Source of the DNA: Oscillospiraceae bacterium
GTDB lineage: Bacteria > Bacillota > Clostridia > Oscillospirales > Ruminococcaceae
DNA: 64,000 nucleotides
Assembly (NCBI GenBank): GCA_015067175.1
Contig: SVMX01000001.1
Coordinates: forward strand, 62,001 to 126,000
Direction: 5' to 3'
The notes under the pieces are model-generated. The model searched no databases, was not told the DNA's origin, and saw only the letters and a program-made list of their open reading frames with translations. Of this stretch, positions 17,468 through 26,410 are shown piece after piece (the first letter of the stretch is position 1; every line of letters begins with the position of its first letter). Position numbers and translations under genes: made by a program.

Positions 17468-18550
17468 CTAAAACTGAAGTTTTGATATGTATATATCGTC
17501 AAAATCAGTCAGAATGTCGTCTGTAACGTCCTCAGCGGAGAATATCAACCTCTCCAGCGTATCAAGCTTTTGCGCGTCCTCAAGGCAGGAAAGCACGCCG
17601 CTCTCACTTGCATTTCTGCTGAAGACTGCATTCTGTGCCATTCCATCGGGAAACACACCGAGAGATGTAAGGCTTTGCATTCCCTTGCTTGCAAGCACCT
17701 CGCCCGAAAGGTAGAGCCTCTTCGGCGCGCCGTATTTTTTCACCATACATTCAAGCGCCGCAGCAAGGCTTGCCTTATCGGACTGAACGGCACGCACATC
17801 TTTTTGCGACACACAATAATCCTCGCCGATATAAAACTGGTCGCGGTCGGTCATTATGCCGTCCTCGTCGAGGATACCCGTATCGCGCATTATGCGCACC
17901 ACGTCGATTGCAGCCGACGCCGCAATTCCCTCGCTGTCGCAGTCGCCTATAACGCTGTAACAGATCGTTCCGTTGTCCTCGCGCGACACCTCGTCGATAG
18001 CTCCGTATTCGCAGGGCATTCCGCTTTCGAGCGCGGAGCTGTCAAAGGCCCCGATAAGCGGCAAGGAAGCTATGTAAAGCTTTCCGCACGCAAAATACGC
18101 TAAGTCAAGGCTTTTCGCAAGCCGAACCGCAAGTGTACCCTCCTCAAATGGTACGGAAGCAAGAAACGCTGCTGTTCTGCCGTCTGCGCGCGCACTAACG
18201 AACGGAACAACGATTATTTCGGTATCGGGGCGGAGAAATATGTCTGTAGGGTCAAGCTGCTCCTCGATCGCACCCGAAATGGCTATCGGCGCACAAACGC
18301 CTATCTTTTGTAGGCACTGCGCTAAGATTCCATACTCACGCATAGTCATAAAAATGAATTTCGAAAGCTCCGCTGCGGCCTCCTCGGCAGTCAGCCCCTC
18401 AACTATCGCAACAGAGCGCGCGGTCATTCGCGACAATGATAAGTCATAATACGCCGCGGTAATGACACGCTCCGACAGCTCACAGGCAAGAACCAGCGAG
18501 CGGCTGTGGTCATCGTGATATTTTTCGTGATGGATAGCTAATGTGTTCAT
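17468..18550 (-). CDS. RACo C-terminal-like ASKHA domain protein
   Basis: A 360-residue soluble protein without a recognised name. Its middle and C-terminal parts follow the pattern of the DUF4445/RACo ATPase domain that reactivates corrinoid proteins: LYIASLPLIGAFDSSALESGMPCEYGAID matches the usual ...GPAFEG...GM...GAI block, VIGDCDSEGIAASAAIDVV matches the ICGSGLIDAV block, and SQKDVRAVQSDKASLAAAL matches the TQKDIREVQLAKGAI block. The N-terminal [2Fe-2S] and linker domains of RACo are missing, and several glycines of the nucleotide site are changed. No corrinoid methyltransferase or cobalamin gene lies nearby. Function is open. AAGGAG precedes the ATG. Confidence 0.7.
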   Translation of the reverse strand: MNTLAIHHEKYHDDHSRSLVLACELSERVITAAYYDLSLSRMTARSVAIVEGLTAEEAAAELSKFIFMTMREYGILAQCLQKIGVCAPIAISGAIEEQLDPTDIFLRPDTEIIVVPFVSARADGRTAAFLASVPFEEGTLAVRLAKSLDLAYFACGKLYIASLPLIGAFDSSALESGMPCEYGAIDEVSREDNGTICYSVIGDCDSEGIAASAAIDVVRIMRDTGILDEDGIMTDRDQFYIGEDYCVSQKDVRAVQSDKASLAAALECMVKKYGAPKRLYLSGEVLASKGMQSLTSLGVFPDGMAQNAVFSRNASESGVLSCLEDAQKLDTLERLIFSAEDVTDDILTDFDDIYISKLQF

Positions 18551-18581
18551 AATAGCTCCTTAAAAACAAAATAATAAATAT

Positions 18582-18610
18582 AGTATAACATACATTTGCG
18601 AAAATTTGAA
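18582..18610 (-). promoter_or_regulatory. Promoter of ASKHA-like gene
   Basis: Minus-strand TTCAAA (18610-18605), a 17-base spacer and TATACT (18587-18582). It faces away from the pyrB promoter 39 bases further on. Confidence 0.55.
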
Positions 18611-18648
18611 CAGAAAATACAATAAAATAAATAAATTTGCAAAACTCC

Positions 18649-18677
18649 TTGAAATCCGACATTCAATTTGATATAAT
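18649..18677 (+). promoter_or_regulatory. Promoter of pyrB
   Basis: TTGAAA (18649-18654), a 17-base spacer and TATAAT (18672-18677). The leader is only about 25 bases, too short for a PyrR-type attenuator. Confidence 0.8.
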
Positions 18678-18711
18678 ATGTGTAGTTTAAATTTAAGGAT
18701 AGGTGAACAGC

Positions 18712-19791
18712 TTGAATCAGAAATTCAACCATTTAATTGACACCGAGGACTACTCAGTACACCAGTGGAACTCCATGGTGCGACTTGCGCAGGATATTAT
18801 GCGCCGACCCGAAAGCTACTGCGAAAAATGCAAGGGCAAAATTATGGCAACCCTTTTCTATGAGCCGTCAACACGCACTCAGATGAGCTTTCAGACCGCT
18901 ATGATACGCCTTGGCGGAAATATAATCGGCTTTGACAATCCGAGCAACTCCTCGGTTGCAAAGGGCGAAAACCTTAAAGATACCATCAAGATAATCAGCA
19001 ACTACGCCGATATCCTCGTAATGCGCCACACACAGGAAGGCTCTGCAAAGGCGGCGGCGCTCAACGCAGAGTGTCCTGTAATAAACGCAGGCGACGGCGG
19101 ACACCTCCACCCTACCCAAACCCTCACCGACCTGCTGACGCTTCAGACCGAGATAGGCAGACTTGACAACCTCACAATTGGACTTTGCGGCGACCTTAAA
19201 TACGGACGCACCGTACATTCGCTGGTCAAAACGCTGTCCTGCTACAAAAACAACAAATTTGTGCTGATATCCACGCCGAGCCTTGCGCTTCCCTCCTACA
19301 TCAAGGACGTGATGCTTGCACGCGGCTGTGAATTTAAAGAGGTCAAGACTATCGAGGAGGCTATACCCGAGCTTGATATGCTTTATATGACGCGTATTCA
19401 GCGCGAGCGCTTTGAGAGTGCAGAGGAATATGAAAAGCAAAAGGACGTTTACCGCCTCACCCGCGAGAAGATGAGCCTTGCAAAAAGCGACATGATAGTC
19501 ATGCACCCCCTGCCCCGTGTGAACGAGATTGATGTCGAGGTAGACGACGACCCGCGCGCGGCTTACTTCAAGCAAGCAAACTACGGAATGTATGTCAGAA
19601 TGGCGCTTATCCTTTCCACACTTAACAACGAGCTTCACCCTCACCCGCTGCTTTCGGGCGAGATACACAAAAACGTGTGCTGCACCAATCCCAAATGTGT
19701 TACTCAGACAGAGCATTATCTCCCCCACAGCTACCGCAAATACGGAGATATCCTCATCTGCGAATACTGCGACGAGCGTATCCTTACCTAA
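18712..19791 (+). CDS. pyrB: Aspartate carbamoyltransferase with fused PyrI-like zinc module
   Basis: This enzyme joins carbamoyl phosphate and aspartate in pyrimidine synthesis. Carbamoyl-phosphate contacts are in FYEPSTRTQMSF, the mobile lysine loop follows (NSSVAKGENLKDT), then MRHTQEGSA, NAGDGGHLHPTQTLTDL and the late MHPLPRVNEI. After about 310 residues of catalytic chain comes a short linker and C-x4-C-x20-C-x2-C (CTNPKC ... CEYC), the spacing of the zinc domain of the regulatory chain PyrI, which normally holds catalytic trimers together. The nucleotide-binding part of PyrI is absent. The start is TTG at 18712, spaced from AGGATAGGTG; an in-frame GTG at 18703 is also possible. It is monocistronic. 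Confidence 0.93.
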   Translation: MNQKFNHLIDTEDYSVHQWNSMVRLAQDIMRRPESYCEKCKGKIMATLFYEPSTRTQMSFQTAMIRLGGNIIGFDNPSNSSVAKGENLKDTIKIISNYADILVMRHTQEGSAKAAALNAECPVINAGDGGHLHPTQTLTDLLTLQTEIGRLDNLTIGLCGDLKYGRTVHSLVKTLSCYKNNKFVLISTPSLALPSYIKDVMLARGCEFKEVKTIEEAIPELDMLYMTRIQRERFESAEEYEKQKDVYRLTREKMSLAKSDMIVMHPLPRVNEIDVEVDDDPRAAYFKQANYGMYVRMALILSTLNNELHPHPLLSGEIHKNVCCTNPKCVTQTEHYLPHSYRKYGDILICEYCDERILT

Positions 19792-19802
19792 TTATAAACA
19801 AT

Positions 19803-19841
19803 AAAGCCGCTTTAGTGCATGAGTTGCGCAAAAGCGGCTTT
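19803..19841. terminator. Bidirectional terminator, pyrB / GNAT gene
   Basis: An 11-bp perfect stem, AAAGCCGCTTT / AAAGCGGCTTT, with a 17-base loop between two convergent genes. The A/T ends of the stem give U tracts on both strands. Confidence 0.75.
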
Positions 19842-19843
19842 AG

Positions 19844-20278
19844 TTATGTATTTTTACGGCACATGAGAAGCTTATTCGTGCCTATCTTAGCCGCCTCGGT
19901 AAATCCCATGCGGCGAAACAGCGACACAGCCATGACATTAGCTGAATGAAGCTCGGTATTGACGTCCGCTTCTGTCTGCGATATGCAGCGGTGTATTATC
20001 TCTGAGCCTATGCCAAGATTTCTGAAATCCGAACGAACATAAAGATCATCAATATACGCTTTCCCGTCTTTCTCACGGAAGCAGTAATACGCGGCTTTCT
20101 GTCCGTGAAGCTTCACGACAGTGTAGCTACCGATATTATCCCTAACATATCTATAGACATTCATCAGAAGCGGCTGAATATCGGAGGTTTTAGGCTCGAA
20201 CCACTCATAGACCGACTTCACTGCAAAATAAATATCTTCAACGTCGTCATGTGACGCTGTGATGAACTTTAACTCCAT
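19844..20278 (-). CDS. GNAT-family N-acetyltransferase
   Basis: A 144-residue acetyl-CoA-dependent transferase. The core AYIDDLYVRSDFRNLGIGSEIIHRC holds the V-x-x-x-x-R-x-x-G-I-G acetyl-CoA pyrophosphate loop near residues 76-92, followed by the AVSLFRRMGFTEAAK motif near the end. Substrate is unknown. The start MELKFITA at 20278 has GGAGGG just upstream; a longer reading to 20296 would run through the upstream terminator. It converges with pyrB. Confidence 0.88.
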   Translation of the reverse strand: MELKFITASHDDVEDIYFAVKSVYEWFEPKTSDIQPLLMNVYRYVRDNIGSYTVVKLHGQKAAYYCFREKDGKAYIDDLYVRSDFRNLGIGSEIIHRCISQTEADVNTELHSANVMAVSLFRRMGFTEAAKIGTNKLLMCRKNT

Positions 20279-20295
20279 TATCCCTCCATAAAACA

Positions 20296-20319
20296 ACGGC
20301 TGCGCAAAAACGCAGCCGT
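20296..20319 (-). terminator. Terminator after oadB-like gene
   Basis: A 9-bp stem, ACGGCTGCG / CGCAGCCGT, followed on the minus strand by TTGTTTTATGG, 12 bases past the stop. Confidence 0.75.
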
Positions 20320-20331
20320 ATTTGTGTTGAA

Positions 20332-21603
20332 TTAACCGAGAACGCTGAGCAGAACACCTGCCGCAACAGCCGAGCCGATAACACCCGCAACGTTCGGACC
20401 CATTGCGTGCATGAGCAGGAAGTTAGAGGGATTTGTTTCCTGTCCGACTTTCTGAGATACACGAGCCGCCATAGGAACAGCGGATACGCCCGCAGAACCG
20501 ATGAGCGGATTGATCTTGCCGCGAGAGATAACGTACATAAGCTTACCAAGCAGCACGCCGCAAGCTGTACCGATACAGAACGCGATAAGACCAAGGGCGA
20601 TTATGAACAGAGTCTTGGGGTTGAGGAAGTTTCCTGCAACCGCAGTCGCACCAACTGTTGTACCGAGGAAGATGGTAATAATATTCATCAGCTCGTTCTG
20701 CGCAGTCTTTACAAGACGGTCGCAAACGCCGCTCTCCTTCATCAGGTTACCGAGCATCAGCATACCAACAAGTGTACCTGCGTCGGGAATGATAAGGGAC
20801 ACAATAATTGTAACTGCAATAGAGAAGATGACCTTTTCCATCTTCGATACCTGACGGAGCTGACCCATCTTTACGGAACGCTCCTTTTCGGTAGTGAGCA
20901 GCTTCATGATAGGCGGCTGGATAACGGGAACGAGCGCCATGTAGGAGTACGCCGCAACTGCGATAGAGCCGAGAAGCTGAGGAGCAAGCTTAGAAGTAAG
21001 GAAGATCGCTGTAGGACCGTCCGCACCGCCGATGATAGCGATAGAAGCAGCCTCTTTCAGAGTGAAGTCTGCCATACCTGTAAGGTTCATTGCACAGGCG
21101 CCAAGGAATGTAAAGAAGATACCGCCCTGTGCTGCAGCGCCGAGCAGGAAGCTCTTGGGGTTTGCGATAAGCGGACCAAAGTCGGTCATAGAGCCGATTC
21201 CGAGGAAGATGATAGGCGGATAGATACCAAGCTTTACACCGAGGTAGAGCATATCCAGCAGACCGCCCTCATGGAGAACTCTGCCGTAGTCAAGGCTTGC
21301 TTCCTTGACGTAATTCACGACAACGCCGCCTGCCTGCTCGATGTATTCGGGAGCGAAGTAGGGGTTTGTAGCGGGGTTCCAAAGCTCTGCGTGATAAAGA
21401 CCTGTCATAGGCAGGTTTGTCAGCAGCATGCCAAATGCGATGGGAAGCATCAGCAGAGGCTCATACTGCTTTACGATAGCGAGGTAGAACAGAACGAATG
21501 AAATGAGTATCATTATTATGTTCTGCCAACCGCCGTCGGCAATAAATCCCATAAAGCCCGATGAATTGACCAGACCGTTTAGGGTATCAACAAATATTTC
21601 CAT
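20332..21603 (-). CDS. Na+-translocating decarboxylase beta subunit
   Basis: A 423-residue integral membrane protein of the OadB/GcdB/MmdB family, which couples decarboxylation of a biotin-bound carboxyl group to export of two Na+. It has about nine hydrophobic segments and the conserved loop IIGGADGPTAIFLTSKLAPQ near residue 200, whose aspartate is essential for Na+ transport, and a second loop GSAGVSAVPMAARV. The carboxyltransferase alpha subunit and biotin carrier are not in the window, so the substrate (oxaloacetate, methylmalonyl-CoA or glutaconyl-CoA) is unknown. It follows an OadG-like gene in a two-gene unit. Confidence 0.93.
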   Translation of the reverse strand: MEIFVDTLNGLVNSSGFMGFIADGGWQNIIMILISFVLFYLAIVKQYEPLLMLPIAFGMLLTNLPMTGLYHAELWNPATNPYFAPEYIEQAGGVVVNYVKEASLDYGRVLHEGGLLDMLYLGVKLGIYPPIIFLGIGSMTDFGPLIANPKSFLLGAAAQGGIFFTFLGACAMNLTGMADFTLKEAASIAIIGGADGPTAIFLTSKLAPQLLGSIAVAAYSYMALVPVIQPPIMKLLTTEKERSVKMGQLRQVSKMEKVIFSIAVTIIVSLIIPDAGTLVGMLMLGNLMKESGVCDRLVKTAQNELMNIITIFLGTTVGATAVAGNFLNPKTLFIIALGLIAFCIGTACGVLLGKLMYVISRGKINPLIGSAGVSAVPMAARVSQKVGQETNPSNFLLMHAMGPNVAGVIGSAVAAGVLLSVLG

Positions 21604-21626
21604 GCTTTATATATCCTTTCTGTCCA

Positions 21627-22136
21627 TTAAAGGAATGGGCGTGTGTTATCACCGATGCCTGCAAGGCTCCATGCGGAACGCGTCTTGCTGTCCTTGCGCT
21701 TGATGCTTCTGATAGCATACTGCTTGCCGTCAGCCTCTGAATAAGCCGCGATAGCCGCGCTTATTACCGCGATTATCTCATCATCGTCGCTGTCGTCAGC
21801 TTCGTCTATCTCCTCGACGGGAGCGGGTGCAGGAGCAGGCTCTTTTGTAGCAGCGGCAGCCTTTGCAGCCTCTTCCTTGGCAGCCTTACGCTTGTCCTTA
21901 CTCTTAAAGAACTGACCCATAGCCCAGAAGATAAGGATAAGTAATGCAAGAATAAAGAATACGACCAGAATACCTGTTATAGTTATAATACCGACAGTGC
22001 CCCAGTAATCGGGGTCGCCAAGCTGCTGCTGCGCGATAGACTGCTCAGCGGAGCCTGTGTAAGCCTGAAGCCTGTCGATTACGCCCTGTGCTTCTGTTGA
22101 AGCGGCATCAGACAAAAAGGATAGTGCTAAACTCAT
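21627..22136 (-). CDS. OadG-like gamma/delta subunit of Na+ pumping decarboxylase
   Basis: A 169-residue protein with one membrane helix (TVGIITITGILVVFFILALLILIFW, about residues 46-70), a basic stretch, an Ala/Pro-rich linker (KEPAPAPAPVEE) and a cytosolic C-terminal end containing EIIAVISAAIAAYSEADGK. The helix, linker and I-AVI-AAIAAY segment are typical of OadG/MmdC subunits that assemble the decarboxylase complex. Identity is supported by its position 23 bases before the beta subunit. Ribosome site AAGGAG is clear. Confidence 0.82.
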   Translation of the reverse strand: MSLALSFLSDAASTEAQGVIDRLQAYTGSAEQSIAQQQLGDPDYWGTVGIITITGILVVFFILALLILIFWAMGQFFKSKDKRKAAKEEAAKAAAATKEPAPAPAPVEEIDEADDSDDDEIIAVISAAIAAYSEADGKQYAIRSIKRKDSKTRSAWSLAGIGDNTRPFL

Positions 22137-22197
22137 AATATTCTCCTTTTATTTTTAGAAGCCTGTCTTGCAAGCTCCAAATCATCATACGTTTTAT

Positions 22198-22226
22198 ATT
22201 ATACAACATTTATAAACAAAATTCAA
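22198..22226 (-). promoter_or_regulatory. Promoter of oadG-oadB unit
   Basis: Minus-strand TTGAAT (22226-22221), a 17-base spacer and TATAAT (22203-22198). Confidence 0.75.
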
Positions 22227-22286
22227 CCGCTTTTTGAGAATTTTGTGACAAATTTTTAGCAAAGAAACATATCTTTTTTGCACACA

Positions 22287-22994
22287 TCAATAAAAACCGC
22301 CGTCTACGCCGAGCACCTGACCTGTGATAAAGCGATTTTCGGCAATAGCACGCACAGCCTTTGCTACCTCCTCTGCCCTGCCAAGTCGCATAAGAGGTGT
22401 GCTGTCGGCAAGTTCGGCAAGCTCATCATCTGACAAGTGTGCACTATTCATAGGGCTGTCTATAACGCCGGGAGCGATGCAGTTTACCGTAATTCCCGAT
22501 GAGCCGAGCTCCTTTGCAAGCGCCTTAGTCATACCGATAAGCCCAGCCTTTGCCGCTGAATACGCGACCTCGCAGGAAGCGCCGTGAACTCCCCAAACCG
22601 AGGAAATATTGACGATAGCTCCGCTTTTTCGGGATATCATGGATTTTACAAGGCTTTGCGTAACATTAAAGCAGCCTGTCAGATTAACATTCAACATTTG
22701 CTGCCAATCCTCTTGTGTGACATCCGTGAAAAGCTTTATCTGTGATATTCCCGCATTGTTGACAAGAACATCCACATGACCGTAGCTTTTTAATATCTCA
22801 GCGCAAGCATTATCAACGGAAGCCCTGTCGGCAACGTCCATCTGTACGCTGCCGCAGTGAAGCTCGGAGCAGATACGCTCAGCTTCTTCCCAACGTGTAT
22901 TGTAGGTTATAACTACATCATCAGTCTTTGCGAACTCCGCGGCTATGGCACTGCCAATCGCGCCCGTGCCGCCTGTAACCACAACCACGCTCAT
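22287..22994 (-). CDS. Short-chain dehydrogenase/reductase (FabG-like)
   Basis: A 235-residue SDR oxidoreductase. The NAD(P) site is TGGTGAIGSAIA (residues 7-18), then NNAGIS, the catalytic Ser in NISSVWG, and the YSAAK Tyr-Lys pair near residues 146-150. It ends VDGGFY, as in FabG-like enzymes. No fatty-acid genes are nearby, so fabG is not assigned; Firmicutes YmfI-type reductases are also this size. It overlaps the end of clpE by four bases (ATGA) and may be the last gene of that transcript. Confidence 0.9.
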   Translation of the reverse strand: MSVVVVTGGTGAIGSAIAAEFAKTDDVVITYNTRWEEAERICSELHCGSVQMDVADRASVDNACAEILKSYGHVDVLVNNAGISQIKLFTDVTQEDWQQMLNVNLTGCFNVTQSLVKSMISRKSGAIVNISSVWGVHGASCEVAYSAAKAGLIGMTKALAKELGSSGITVNCIAPGVIDSPMNSAHLSDDELAELADSTPLMRLGRAEEVAKAVRAIAENRFITGQVLGVDGGFY

Positions 22995-25336
22995 TTCGCA
23001 GCTACCTTTATCTCGCCGTCTTCGGCTGTAACGGATATCTCGGAAAGCGTTTTGTCAGCATTGTCGATAATGGTTTCAGCGATAACGTCCTCAATATCGC
23101 TGCGGATAACCCTACGGATATCTCTGCCGCCGAATTTGCCGCCGTGAGACTTCTTTGCAACTGCCTTGTAAACATCTTCGCTGATGCTGAGCGAGATCTG
23201 CTTTTCTTTAAGCGGATTTCTCAGCTCCTCCAGCATAAGCGCGGCTATTTTTGCATGATCCTCCTCGGAGAGCGGCGCAAACGCAACTATCTCGTCGATA
23301 CGAGCCAAAAACTCAGGACGCAGGAACTCGCGCAGACCTTTCATTGCGCGCTCCTTGCTGACGTCACCGTCATTCTTGCTGAAGCCTATGCCGCCCGAGG
23401 AATGTCCCGAGCCTGCGTTTGATGTCATACAGATAACGGTATTCTCAAAGCTTACCGACCTGCCGTGTGCGTCGTTTATCTTGCCCTCGTCAAGTATCTG
23501 AAGCAGGATATTCATAACATCGGGGTGAGCCTTTTCTATCTCATCAAAAAGTATCACGGAATAAGGCTTTCTGCGAACTCTTTCGGTGAGCTGTCCCGCC
23601 TCGTCATAGCCGACATAGCCGGGGGGCGAGCCGATTATCTTGGAAACGCTGTGCTTTTCCATATATTCCGACATATCAAGACGGATAAGCGGCTCTACTG
23701 TATCGAACATCTCCTTTGCAAGCACCTTTACAAGTTCGGTCTTTCCAACGCCTGTGGGTCCTACAAAAATAAAGGAAGCAGGTCTGCGGCGCTCGGAAAG
23801 CTGAACTCTGGTGCGCTTTATAGCCTTTGCAACCAGTGCGCACGCCTCGTCCTGACCGATCACCTTTGCCTTAAGGCTGTCCTCAAGGTGCGCGATGCGC
23901 TTATACTCGGTCTCCTTTATCTTGTTTGCGGGAATGCCCGTCCACATCTCGATGACCTTGGAAAGGTCGTCCATCGTGACGCATACATTCTCAGCCTTAT
24001 CCTTTATCTCGTTTATCCTTGCCTCGTTCTTCGCTATCTGCGTCTTTATCTCGGCAAGCTTTTCATAATCTCTCTCAGCTTCGTTGCCGAGGTCGTTCTC
24101 CTCGTTGCGGAGCTTTTCAGTTTCAGCTTTCAGCTTTTCATACTCTGTAATATCCTCATTGACAAGGCTTGCGCACGCACAGGACTCATCAAGCAGGTCG
24201 ATCGCCTTATCAGGGAGGAAACGGTCGTTGATATAGCGCTCGGAAAGCACCGCGCACATTCTTGTAAGCTCGGAGGATATCTTCACCTTATGGTGATTTT
24301 CGTAGTACTCCTTGATGCCCTCGAGAAGCTCGACAGTTTCATCTATTGTAGGCTCGTTTATTGTAACAGGCTGGAAACGTCGCTCCAGTGCGCTGTCCTT
24401 TTCGATATGCTTGCGATACTCGTTGAAAGTAGTCGCACCGATCACCTGAAGCTCGCCTCTTGAAAGCGCAGGCTTGAACATATTTGCGGCATTCATAGTA
24501 CCCTCGGAATCGCCTGTGCCAACAAGATTGTGCACCTCGTCGATGAAAAGGATAATATTGCCTGCGTTCTTTACTTCCTCAATGAGCGCTTTTACTCGGC
24601 TTTCGAACTGACCGCGGAACTGAGTTCCTGCAATAAGCGCCGTGAGGTCAAGAAGATACAGCTCCTTGCCCTGAAGTCTGAAAGGAACATCACCGCTCAC
24701 AAGGCGCAGAGCAATTCCCTCTGCGATAGCGGTCTTGCCGACGCCCGGCTCACCGATAAGGCAAGGGTTGTTCTTTGAACGTCTGGAAAGTATCTGCAAA
24801 ACGCGATATATCTCTCTGTCACGGCCGATAATGCGGTCGATCTTGCCGTCCTTTGCGCGGCGGGTGAGATTTGTGCAGTAGGTCTCAAGCGTTCTGCGCT
24901 TCTTGTCGGTCTTTTCCTTTTTCTTGGACTTCTTCTCGGAAGCTTCGCCGTCCTTTTTCTCCTCGGACGAAGAACCGCCGAACAGATTCTTCAAAAAGCT
25001 CGGCATGGTGTTTGCGCCGCCGTGCTCGAACGCCTCGTCCTCATGAAGATCTTCATCATCGGCACCGTCAAACTCGCCGTCAAGCTCCTCTGCGCTTATG
25101 CCGAGGTGCTTCAAAAGCTCGCCGTCGGGCATACCGTTTTCATCAAAAACAGCGTCATAGGCATTATCGAAATCCTCCTCCGAAATGCCCATCTGTTTAA
25201 GATAATCGGTTATCTGCGGCATTCCAAGATCCTTTGCGCACTTGAAGCACAGACCCTCATTCTTTTTCTCAGTTCCCTGCATTGAGGTTATAAATATCGT
25301 TGCAGGACGCTTCTTGCATCTGGAACACATCATCAT
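22991..25336 (-). CDS. clpE: ClpE-like AAA+ unfoldase with N-terminal zinc finger
   Basis: A 781-residue Clp/Hsp100 protein. In place of the Clp_N repeats of ClpC it starts with a zinc motif MCSRCKKRP...CFKCAKD (CxxC x2, residues 4-36), the mark of ClpE. An acidic and lysine-rich linker runs to about residue 150. AAA-1 has Walker A GEPGVGKT near residue 196 and [12 protein letters not shown] coiled middle domain rich in Glu/Lys follows (about residues 400-460), then AAA-2 with GPTGVGKT and [12 protein letters not shown]. Loops that contact ClpP appear present; ClpP is encoded 12 kb away. ClpE normally responds to heat or protein damage, but no CtsR-type repeat is visible here. Confidence 0.9.
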   Translation of the reverse strand: MMMCSRCKKRPATIFITSMQGTEKKNEGLCFKCAKDLGMPQITDYLKQMGISEEDFDNAYDAVFDENGMPDGELLKHLGISAEELDGEFDGADDEDLHEDEAFEHGGANTMPSFLKNLFGGSSSEEKKDGEASEKKSKKKEKTDKKRRTLETYCTNLTRRAKDGKIDRIIGRDREIYRVLQILSRRSKNNPCLIGEPGVGKTAIAEGIALRLVSGDVPFRLQGKELYLLDLTALIAGTQFRGQFESRVKALIEEVKNAGNIILFIDEVHNLVGTGDSEGTMNAANMFKPALSRGELQVIGATTFNEYRKHIEKDSALERRFQPVTINEPTIDETVELLEGIKEYYENHHKVKISSELTRMCAVLSERYINDRFLPDKAIDLLDESCACASLVNEDITEYEKLKAETEKLRNEENDLGNEAERDYEKLAEIKTQIAKNEARINEIKDKAENVCVTMDDLSKVIEMWTGIPANKIKETEYKRIAHLEDSLKAKVIGQDEACALVAKAIKRTRVQLSERRRPASFIFVGPTGVGKTELVKVLAKEMFDTVEPLIRLDMSEYMEKHSVSKIIGSPPGYVGYDEAGQLTERVRRKPYSVILFDEIEKAHPDVMNILLQILDEGKINDAHGRSVSFENTVICMTSNAGSGHSSGGIGFSKNDGDVSKERAMKGLREFLRPEFLARIDEIVAFAPLSEEDHAKIAALMLEELRNPLKEKQISLSISEDVYKAVAKKSHGGKFGGRDIRRVIRSDIEDVIAETIIDNADKTLSEISVTAEDGEIKVAAK

Positions 25337-25342
25337 AGCTTA

Positions 25343-26392
25343 TCACCCAATCTTTATATCATTAATGAAGTTTAAAAAGTCGAAATCATAAAACACATTG
25401 AACAAAAATGTACTGTCTATTGCGGCGTCATTGAAGAACATTATGTTTCCGCCGCTCAGTATAGTTATAAGTCTTACCGCAAGGCATACGACAAATACGC
25501 CGACTATACCCTCCGCAAGACCAACAACTCCGCCGCAAAAGGCATTGAAACCGCCAATAACGGGTATCTTGTTCACAAATTTCAGCAGCTTTGAAAGCAG
25601 GCCAAGACCAATTGCAACCACAAGGAATATCACACCGAAAGCTAAGGTCTGAACAAATATCTTTACGCACGGCTCGATAATGCCGTTAATTACTGCGTCC
25701 TTAACGCTTGCGGAGCTGTCCATCATGATAAGTATCACAGAGCGCATCGAAGCGTCCTCTCCGCCTGCTATATTCTCTGCCATTCCGCCGAAGAACATAG
25801 GTACCGCTTCGCCTACGCCTGTAACAAATTCGGAGATATCATCAAAGAAATTCGCATTATTTACGTTTACTGCGATAACCTGAGCCACTACCATTCTGCC
25901 CAGTCCGTAGCGGTCTATATCCGTTCTGGTGAACTCTGCGGTCTTGCCGCTTACAGAAGTGAGGTCAATATCGCCTTTCATTCCGAAGCTGCGCAGATCC
26001 TCTGCAGTAATTCCGCACTCACTAAGATCAACATCGTTAAGATCAAACAAAGCCTTGTTTGTGCCCGCATAATCAGGCTCGATGTCCTCAACCGCAACAT
26101 CGTTCACTCTTATCACGCTGTAATCGGCGTCGGATATAGACGACAGTGTAATAGAACCTACCGCGTCGTCTACCGTTGCGCTTACGGTTTCCTCGATTGG
26201 CTTCTCAGCGAAGTTTGTGTATACCGCGCTGCTTATAGGCTCACTGAAAGCCATAGCGCAGATAAAAGCGATTATCACTGCACCGAGGCTCACTATTGCA
26301 CTTGCAAAGCCTTTCTTAAAGCCTGCAAAAAGCATTCCTATCAGCAGTCCCGCTGTTATCACATCATAGATGATAGCAAATTCTGTTCCCAT
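25343..26392 (-). CDS. CvpA-family membrane protein
   Basis: A 349-residue membrane protein. The N-terminal segments (IIYDVITAGLLIGMLFAGFKKGFASAIVSLG) match the CvpA pattern, named for colicin V production, with further helices near residues 30-48, 245-270 and 295-320. A long extracellular-type loop of about 150 residues between the helices is larger than in usual CvpA proteins (about 170 residues in total). The role is unknown. It lies 7 bases before clpE and has AAAGGAG, so it is probably co-transcribed with its neighbours. Confidence 0.75.
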   Translation of the reverse strand: MGTEFAIIYDVITAGLLIGMLFAGFKKGFASAIVSLGAVIIAFICAMAFSEPISSAVYTNFAEKPIEETVSATVDDAVGSITLSSISDADYSVIRVNDVAVEDIEPDYAGTNKALFDLNDVDLSECGITAEDLRSFGMKGDIDLTSVSGKTAEFTRTDIDRYGLGRMVVAQVIAVNVNNANFFDDISEFVTGVGEAVPMFFGGMAENIAGGEDASMRSVILIMMDSSASVKDAVINGIIEPCVKIFVQTLAFGVIFLVVAIGLGLLSKLLKFVNKIPVIGGFNAFCGGVVGLAEGIVGVFVVCLAVRLITILSGGNIMFFNDAAIDSTFLFNVFYDFDFLNFINDIKIG

Positions 26393-26410
26393 TGTGTCTC
26401 CTTTCGCGTC

